Below are positions 13,141-17,354 of a DNA stretch of 17,354 nucleotides, piece by piece. Every line of letters starts with the position of its first letter. Positions within the stretch are counted from its first letter, which is position 1. Origin of the DNA: VFJJ01 sp031362415 (GTDB lineage Bacteria > Actinomycetota > Acidimicrobiia > IMCC26256 > VFJJ01); the NCBI GenBank assembly GCA_031362415.1, contig JANLSK010000290.1, forward strand, positions 1-17,354. Direction: 5' to 3'. The position numbers and the translations under genes were made by a program. The notes under the pieces were generated by a model. That model saw only the letters and a program-made list of their open reading frames with translations, searched no databases and had not been told where the DNA came from.

Positions 13141-14519
13141 GGCGTCGGCTCCCACGCCTGCCCGCCGGTCACCTCACTGGGCTCGATCCCGAGGTATCGC
13201 TCCAGGTTCCGATGCAGGTTCGTGATGCGCCGTTCCTCGTGCGAGAGGGTGAGGTGGGTGAACGAGGGTTGGTGCAGCCCTCGTTGGACCCGCTGCAGGT
13301 TGGCGATGTCCTGACTGAACACCAGGCCCAGCGGTGCGTGCTCGGCCGCCACGGTAACGACCGGCGGCCGGGGTTGGGTCCGGCGCTCGTCGGCATCGCT
13401 GACCCGCCGGTACGAGAACACGTCCATCCAGCACTCGTCGGGCGTGGGCCCGGGACGCATCCGCAACACGGTGAAGCCTTCCACGAGGTACAGGAGCGTC
13501 ACGTTCGGGAACACGTTGTACTGCGCAAGGCTCATCACCTGGTCGCTGCCGAACCTGGACACGTCGGCTCCGGTAGCCGAGGCCGTCGACCGCAGGCGGT
13601 CTTCGATGAGGTCGCGAATGGTGTCCCCGGGCGGGATCGGCGGATGGGGACCGGGCTCGTCGCGTGACGACACCCCGATGCGCTCACCCTGCTGACGCCA
13701 GAACGACTCCCAGATCTCCTGCGGCGTCGCCCCGTGACGCAAGCGGGGACTGGGGATCCCGTAGGGCTGTGTGAGCGCGCCGTGGAGCCCCCAGATGCGG
13801 GTGAGCGAGTTCACGTCGTCGGTGGAGGGGATCATCTCCCGATGGATGCCCTGCACGTGGTACGTCTCGCTGAAGGCGTCGATCCCCGTCTTCCAGTTGC
13901 AGGGCAGGGCCGTCGTGACCACGGCCCGGCACACGTACTCGTCGGCCCGTGTCCACACGGTGTCGCCCGGGAGCGCTTCGAGGAACGTGGACAGCGGCTC
14001 GGCGAGCGGGTCGAGGTTCACCCAGACCAGTCCGCTCCACTCCCCCACCTGAACGGGAGCCAACCCGTATTCGTCGCTGCGGAGCACCCCGAAACCCTTG
14101 CGGGACGGGACTTCGCGCAGTTTGCCTTCGAGGTCCCAGCACCACCGGTGATAACCGCAGCGCAGCTCGGTGAGCCCTTCACCGTGGCCGTGGCAGAGCT
14201 CGTTGCCGCGATGCCGGCACACGTTCTGAAAGGCCCTCAAGGTCCCGTCGCCGCCGCGCACGATGAGCACCGAGAGGGTGTCGATGGTGTGGTCGTAGAA
14301 GTCGCCCGGCCGGCTCACGAGGTCGACGGGGCAGGCGATCTGCCAGACCCGGGGCCAGAGGCGCTCGTGCTCGAGCCGAGCGAACTCGGCCGACACGTAC
14401 CGGGAGGCCGGCACCCTCACCGGTTCGTGGCGCCCGTCGACCGAACCGATCGCGCTCCCCACCGGAGCGGTGTCGGTGAGCTCACCCTCGAAGACGGTCA
14501 CGGCCCGGGCATCGCTCAT
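13131..14519 (-). CDS. Rieske non-heme iron oxygenase, alpha subunit
   Basis: The protein has 462 residues. The Rieske [2Fe-2S] cluster ligands are C101 and H103 (CRHRG) and C121 and H124 (CGYHRW). The catalytic domain has NWKTGIDAFSETYHVQGIH: E218, H221 and H226 match the bridging acid and the two iron-binding His residues; the third ligand, a carboxylate, should lie further on but I cannot fix it. The enzyme should use oxygen and electrons from a reductase (not in the window) to hydroxylate or demethylate an organic substrate. The bridging acid is Glu rather than the Asp of naphthalene dioxygenase, as in several non-aromatic Rieske oxygenases. The ATG at 14519 lies 6 nt after TACCGT and has no Shine-Dalgarno, so it is probably leaderless. 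The SDR gene follows with overlap and may oxidise the hydroxylated product. Confidence 0.92.
   Translation of the reverse strand: MSDARAVTVFEGELTDTAPVGSAIGSVDGRHEPVRVPASRYVSAEFARLEHERLWPRVWQIACPVDLVSRPGDFYDHTIDTLSVLIVRGGDGTLRAFQNVCRHRGNELCHGHGEGLTELRCGYHRWCWDLEGKLREVPSRKGFGVLRSDEYGLAPVQVGEWSGLVWVNLDPLAEPLSTFLEALPGDTVWTRADEYVCRAVVTTALPCNWKTGIDAFSETYHVQGIHREMIPSTDDVNSLTRIWGLHGALTQPYGIPSPRLRHGATPQEIWESFWRQQGERIGVSSRDEPGPHPPIPPGDTIRDLIEDRLRSTASATGADVSRFGSDQVMSLAQYNVFPNVTLLYLVEGFTVLRMRPGPTPDECWMDVFSYRRVSDADERRTQPRPPVVTVAAEHAPLGLVFSQDIANLQRVQRGLHQPSFTHLTLSHEERRITNLHRNLERYLGIEPSEVTGGQAWEPTPWR
13149..13153 (-). promoter_or_regulatory. ribosome binding site GGGAG supporting the SDR start
   Basis: On the minus strand GGGAG stands 8 nt before the GTG at 13140, within the end of the Rieske coding region. 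It favours this start over the GTG at 13155. Confidence 0.45.
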
Positions 14520-14525
14520 GGCGCA

Positions 14526-14531
14526 ACGGTA
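14526..14531 (-). promoter_or_regulatory. putative -10 box (TACCGT) of a leaderless Rieske-SDR transcript
   Basis: On the minus strand TACCGT is followed by 6 nt and the ATG at 14519. No Shine-Dalgarno is visible before this gene. Confidence 0.55.
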
Positions 14532-14615
14532 GCTGCGCTGCCGGGGTGCGCGACATCGACGCTCGGGCTCCCGAACACGTCCGTTCCCGGGTGTCACCGG
14601 CCCCGCTTGCGCCAG

Positions 14616-14629
14616 CCCGCGACCGCGGG
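14616..14629. promoter_or_regulatory. inverted repeat at the -35 position of the carboxypeptidase gene
   Basis: CCCGCG (14616-14621), two bases, then CGCGGG (14624-14629) form a perfect inverted repeat. Its right half ends 15 bp before the TAGCGT box, so it covers the -35 region and could be a regulator site. A chance GC-rich palindrome is possible. Confidence 0.3.
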
Positions 14630-14644
14630 AGCTGTCACCCTCGT

Positions 14645-14650
14645 TAGCGT
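14645..14650 (+). promoter_or_regulatory. putative -10 box (TAGCGT) of a leaderless carboxypeptidase transcript
   Basis: TAGCGT is followed by 7 nt and the GTG at 14658. This supports the GTG rather than the ATG at 14697 as the start. Confidence 0.5.
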
Positions 14651-14657
14651 TGCTGCG

Positions 14658-15722
14658 GTGCAACAGCTGAGACACAGGCATCGGTATCGACGAGCGATGG
14701 GCGTGACGCCGCTCGCGCTGATGCTGGCCCTGATGATCGCCACATCGGCGGGCTGCAGCCTGGGCACCGACGACACCACGGGCACCACCGAGCCCGAAGG
14801 CCCGCTCATCATTCCCCCGTTGCCGACGTCGACGACCTCGTCACTGATGGCGGAGGGACCCGTCGCCCCAGCCCCTGGAGTCCTCGCCTCCGTGCCCCTT
14901 CCGACCGGACCACCCCCGGGCGCCGCTGCTTCACCACCGACTCCGACTGCAGCACCGGCTCCGACTGCGCCGCCGCCGCCGGCAGCGTCGGCCACGCGCG
15001 CGCCGGGTGGAACGACCCTGCCCACGCGGCCGTCGTGGCTCGGCACGCGCGTCCTGGCCCTGCGGCCCGACGGCTTCGGTGAGATGCCGCCCACGCCTCC
15101 GGAGCTCGCCGATCGCCGGTTCGCCACGATCGACTTCCTCGCCCCGCCAACCAACGACACCTTCGTGGCGTCGATCGTCGAGGTGCCTCCCGAGGTCGTG
15201 GCCCGATCGAGCTGGCGCGACGACTGCCCGGTCGGCCTGGCCGAGCTCCGTTACGTCACTGTCTCGTTCCACGGGTTCGACGGCCTCTTCCACACCGGCG
15301 AGCTGCTCGTGAATGCCGACGCCGCCGAAGGGTTCGTCGAGGTGTTCCGGCGGCTCCACGAAGCCCGGTTTCCCATCGAGGAGATGCGGGTGGTGACCGC
15401 CGACGAGATCGACGCTCCACCCACGGGCGACGGCAACAACACGAGCGCCTTCGCCTGCCGACCCGCCACCGGCGCCACCAACTGGTCCCAGCACGCCTAC
15501 GGACGGGCCATCGACGTCAACCCGTTCATCAACCCGTACCTGAAGGGCGACATCGTGCTCCCCGAGCTGGCGTCGGTGTACCTCGACCGGGCCGACGTGC
15601 GACCGGGCATGATCGTCGCCGGCGACGTGGTCACCACCGCCTTCGCCGACATCGGCTGGGCCTGGGGTGGCAACTGGAACTCCCTCAAGGACTGGCAACA
15701 CTTCTCGGCCAACGGCCGCTGA
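14658..15722 (+). CDS. M15 family D-alanyl-D-alanine carboxypeptidase-like lipoprotein (VanY type)
   Basis: The protein has 354 residues. A basic N-terminus, a hydrophobic helix (about 16-31) and TSAGC with C33 suggest a lipoprotein signal, although Ser rather than Leu stands three residues before the Cys. Residues about 45-125 form a Pro/Ala/Thr-rich linker. The catalytic domain follows and ends with SQHAYGRAIDVN (H279, D286) and DWQHF (H348), the three zinc ligands of the M15 family. It should cleave D-Ala from peptidoglycan stem peptides, or act as an endopeptidase, on the outer face of the membrane. It is a single-gene unit, divergent from the Rieske gene. The GTG at 14658 is chosen because of the TAGCGT box; an ATG at 14697 is an alternative that keeps the signal peptide but loses the basic start. 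Confidence 0.88.
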   Translation: MQQLRHRHRYRRAMGVTPLALMLALMIATSAGCSLGTDDTTGTTEPEGPLIIPPLPTSTTSSLMAEGPVAPAPGVLASVPLPTGPPPGAAASPPTPTAAPAPTAPPPPAASATRAPGGTTLPTRPSWLGTRVLALRPDGFGEMPPTPPELADRRFATIDFLAPPTNDTFVASIVEVPPEVVARSSWRDDCPVGLAELRYVTVSFHGFDGLFHTGELLVNADAAEGFVEVFRRLHEARFPIEEMRVVTADEIDAPPTGDGNNTSAFACRPATGATNWSQHAYGRAIDVNPFINPYLKGDIVLPELASVYLDRADVRPGMIVAGDVVTTAFADIGWAWGGNWNSLKDWQHFSANGR

Positions 15723-15877
15723 GCCGTCGATCGAAACGCGGGGCACCTGTCAGTGCTCGACCGGGCGGATCAGGGTGCTCGGCTCCGGCCCGTGGGAGCT
15801 TCGAGCCCGACGACTCGACCGGGTCCGGACCACGATGATCAGGTCGGTGCGCTCGGGTGGCCGTCAACACCGAGAGG

Positions 15878-16939
15878 TCAACCCGCCCGGTCCAGGTTGC
15901 GGCAGTAGGAATTGCGATCGGATGCCGGGGAGGGGTTCGCGAGCGAGGCGTCGACGCTGATGATCGCCACGGCAGCGGTCACGGCGGTGCGTTCGATCTC
16001 GGCCTCGACGGCGGCCCGCTCGGATGCAGAGCCGGCGGCGGCGAGCCGGCGGCCGAGGTCGAAGGCCTGGGTGCGCCAGCGGGCGATGAGCGACACGGCG
16101 TCAAGACCGGCGTTGCCCGCCGGGACGGGGGCCGTCGCACCGAGCAGGCGCAGCGACGGGTCGAAGCGCTCCGCGGCGCCTTCGATCATCGGGCCGCGTA
16201 CCTCGGCGATCACATCGTTGACCCGTCCGAAGTCCCCGCCAGCGGGGGCGACGTCGGGGGCGACGTCGGGGGCGTCGGCGGCACTGGTGGCGCTGGTGGC
16301 GCTCGGAGGAAGGTCGGCCTGCAGCATCGATGCCACCGCGTAGGCGAGGTCCCGCGTGATGTGGGCGTTCATCCCGAGGAGCAGATCGGCTGCTGCGCTG
16401 ACGCGCTCGTCGTCGGCCGCGGCGAAGGCCATCTGCCAGGCCCCGGGGACGTCACCGGTCCGGCCTGACGTCCAGTTGTCGATGGCGTCGAAGTACAGAC
16501 GGGCGAACACGGCGTCGAGCAGCGTGACGACCCGCGCATCGGCGAAGTAGCCGGGGTCGGCGGCACGGGCGGCGACGCCGCGGGTCATCTGCAGGTAGGT
16601 GAACGCGAAGACGGCCGTGTGGTCACAGGCCAGGGCTGCGAGCCGGACCTCCATCTCGCCGACCACCGCGTCGAGGCACGCTTCCTCGCCGCGACGGCAG
16701 ACATTGGCCGACGACGGGTCGACGCCCGAGGCCAGACCGGTGACGGCGTGCTCCCAGCCCGACGTCCGGGGCGTCCCGGGGTTCACCGGACCCGATCCGA
16801 AGCCGGCCGCGGTCGGACCCGCCGGCGCACCCCGTGGCGCGAGCACGGCCACAGCCAACGATGCGGCCAGCACCACGGTCGACGAGACGATCGACCGCAA
16901 TGCCGGCGCGGACCTCGCACGGGACGCGGATCCGTTCAC
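15878..16939 (-). CDS. DUF5995 family protein with N-terminal membrane/signal segment
   Basis: The protein has 353 residues from a GTG at 16939. A basic start and a hydrophobic stretch (about 17-35, IVSSTVVLAASLAVAVLAP) form a signal peptide or anchor. The family pattern lies in the middle: MEVRLAALACDHTAVFAFTY, YFADARVVTLLDAVFARLYF, PGAWQMAFAAAD and, most typical, LLLGMNAHITRDLAYAV. The function of DUF5995 is unknown; its His/Asn/Asp pattern hints at a metal-binding helical bundle, which is inference. A low-complexity insertion (SATSATSAADAPDVAPDVAP) is encoded by tandem DNA repeats at about 16244-16309. The gene follows the ABC permease by 49 bp on the same strand, so they may be cotranscribed. 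The start is uncertain: no Shine-Dalgarno or -10 box is visible, and the frame is open to an ATG at 17026 inside the permease gene. Confidence 0.8.
   Translation of the reverse strand: MNGSASRARSAPALRSIVSSTVVLAASLAVAVLAPRGAPAGPTAAGFGSGPVNPGTPRTSGWEHAVTGLASGVDPSSANVCRRGEEACLDAVVGEMEVRLAALACDHTAVFAFTYLQMTRGVAARAADPGYFADARVVTLLDAVFARLYFDAIDNWTSGRTGDVPGAWQMAFAAADDERVSAAADLLLGMNAHITRDLAYAVASMLQADLPPSATSATSAADAPDVAPDVAPAGGDFGRVNDVIAEVRGPMIEGAAERFDPSLRLLGATAPVPAGNAGLDAVSLIARWRTQAFDLGRRLAAAGSASERAAVEAEIERTAVTAAVAIISVDASLANPSPASDRNSYCRNLDRAG
16244..16309. repeat. short tandem repeats inside the DUF5995 gene
   Basis: GGGGGCGACGTC occurs twice in tandem (16244-16255, 16256-16267) with a third, partial copy. 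Just after it CTGGTGGCG is repeated near 16285-16302. On the coding strand these give Asp-Val-Ala-Pro and Ser-Ala-Thr repeats. The copy number may vary between strains. Confidence 0.6.
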
Positions 16940-16988
16940 GGCATCAGCGCACGCCGGTCCGGCGCGACGGCGACACGGGGCAACGACG

Positions 16989-17354
16989 TCACTCGGCCCG
17001 CCCGGGGTCGAAGCGGCGCAGGGCAAAGGTGGCCACGATCAACGGGACGACGATGAGGAGCGCCAGAGCGACGAGCGCCGTCAGCCACGCCCGCGACGTG
17101 TGCGCCCATCGACTCTCGGGCTGGTATCCGACGGTGATCGCGTCGACGGCGGGAATGGCGTTGGTGGCGTCGACCGTCCTGATGTCGCGCAGGCGCCCGG
17201 AGAATCCCTCGAGATCGTTCACGTCGGCGGTGGCCGCGGCGCCTGCGAAGCCCCACTGGGCGCTCGAGGCCAGGCTGAGCTGCTCGAGGCCGGGGCGGTC
17301 GACGATCTCGGGGAGGATACCCCCGGCCGAGAGCACCAGCTGGAGGATCAGCAC
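16989..17354 (-). CDS. ABC-2 type permease, C-terminal fragment (ABCG/FHA-ABC type; runs off right edge)
   Basis: The visible 121 residues are the C-terminus of a membrane protein. They hold the end of a helix (MLILQLVLSAGGILPEI), then DRPGLEQLSLASSAQWGFAG and AAATADVNDLEGF. An external loop follows, then a last helix (about 90-112, WLTALVALALLIVVPLIVAT) and the cytoplasmic end ALRRFDPGRAE. This is the typical end of actinobacterial ABCG-like proteins that join FHA domains, an ATPase and an ABC-2 membrane domain in one chain, as in mycobacterial Rv1747. The FHA and ATPase parts are outside the window, so that architecture is inferred. Substrate unknown; related proteins export lipids or cell-wall precursors. 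It lies upstream of the DUF5995 gene on the same strand. Confidence 0.75.
   Translation of the reverse strand: MLILQLVLSAGGILPEIVDRPGLEQLSLASSAQWGFAGAAATADVNDLEGFSGRLRDIRTVDATNAIPAVDAITVGYQPESRWAHTSRAWLTALVALALLIVVPLIVATFALRRFDPGRAE

Noticed and set aside
13734..14657. Upstream extension of the carboxypeptidase frame
   Set aside because: It is antisense to the Rieske gene; the basic start and signal peptide begin at 14658.
15723..15877. Possible terminator or small gene between the carboxypeptidase and DUF5995
   Set aside because: I see a repeated CTCGACCGGG and a 10-bp GGTCCGGACC palindrome but no convincing hairpin and no coding pattern.

Overview
The window is high-G+C, densely coded bacterial DNA, probably from an actinomycete of the Acidimicrobiia type. 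This rests on base composition, frequent GTG starts, a VanW-family protein with vicinal Cys pairs and a Thr-rich tail, and several genes with a TANNNT box 6-8 nt before the start codon (leaderless architecture). The taxon is an inference from recalled family patterns, not from a marker gene. I see 17 protein genes, two of them cut by the window ends. I see no tRNA, rRNA, CRISPR array, insertion sequence or pseudogene.

Left part (1-5285). The N-terminus of an ABC transporter ATPase runs off the left edge. Upstream of it on the same strand is a membrane-anchored three-cupredoxin multicopper oxidase (264-1760). A 333-bp divergent spacer follows, carrying an 18-bp perfect palindrome and direct repeats. 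On the plus strand come an SRPBCC-like protein and a CBS-pair protein in a 4-bp-overlapping pair, then a PAS histidine kinase without a visible partner regulator. The kinase converges on a PAC2-family protein (4380-5285).

Middle (5497-9105). Single housekeeping or envelope genes: a large VanW/peptidoglycan-binding membrane protein, an MthK-like two-helix channel with RCK domains, and a YqgE/AlgH protein.

Right-middle (9148-14519). A group of genes of metabolic type: a SnoaL-like protein, the tightly overlapped operon EthD-like / APH-like kinase / DUF7064-like protein, and on the opposite strand an overlapping Rieske oxygenase / SDR pair. Family knowledge suggests catabolism of a hydrophobic or aromatic/terpenoid compound. 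The substrate cannot be read from the sequence. This is the best candidate for an undescribed pathway.

Right edge (14658-17354). An M15/VanY-type carboxypeptidase lipoprotein, a secreted or membrane-anchored DUF5995 protein, and the C-terminus of an ABC-2 permease (ABCG/FHA type) running off the right edge.

Two classes of translation start are visible. Genes inside operons, plus the oxidase and the channel, have Shine-Dalgarno sequences. Most first genes of transcription units instead have a -10-like box directly before the start codon.
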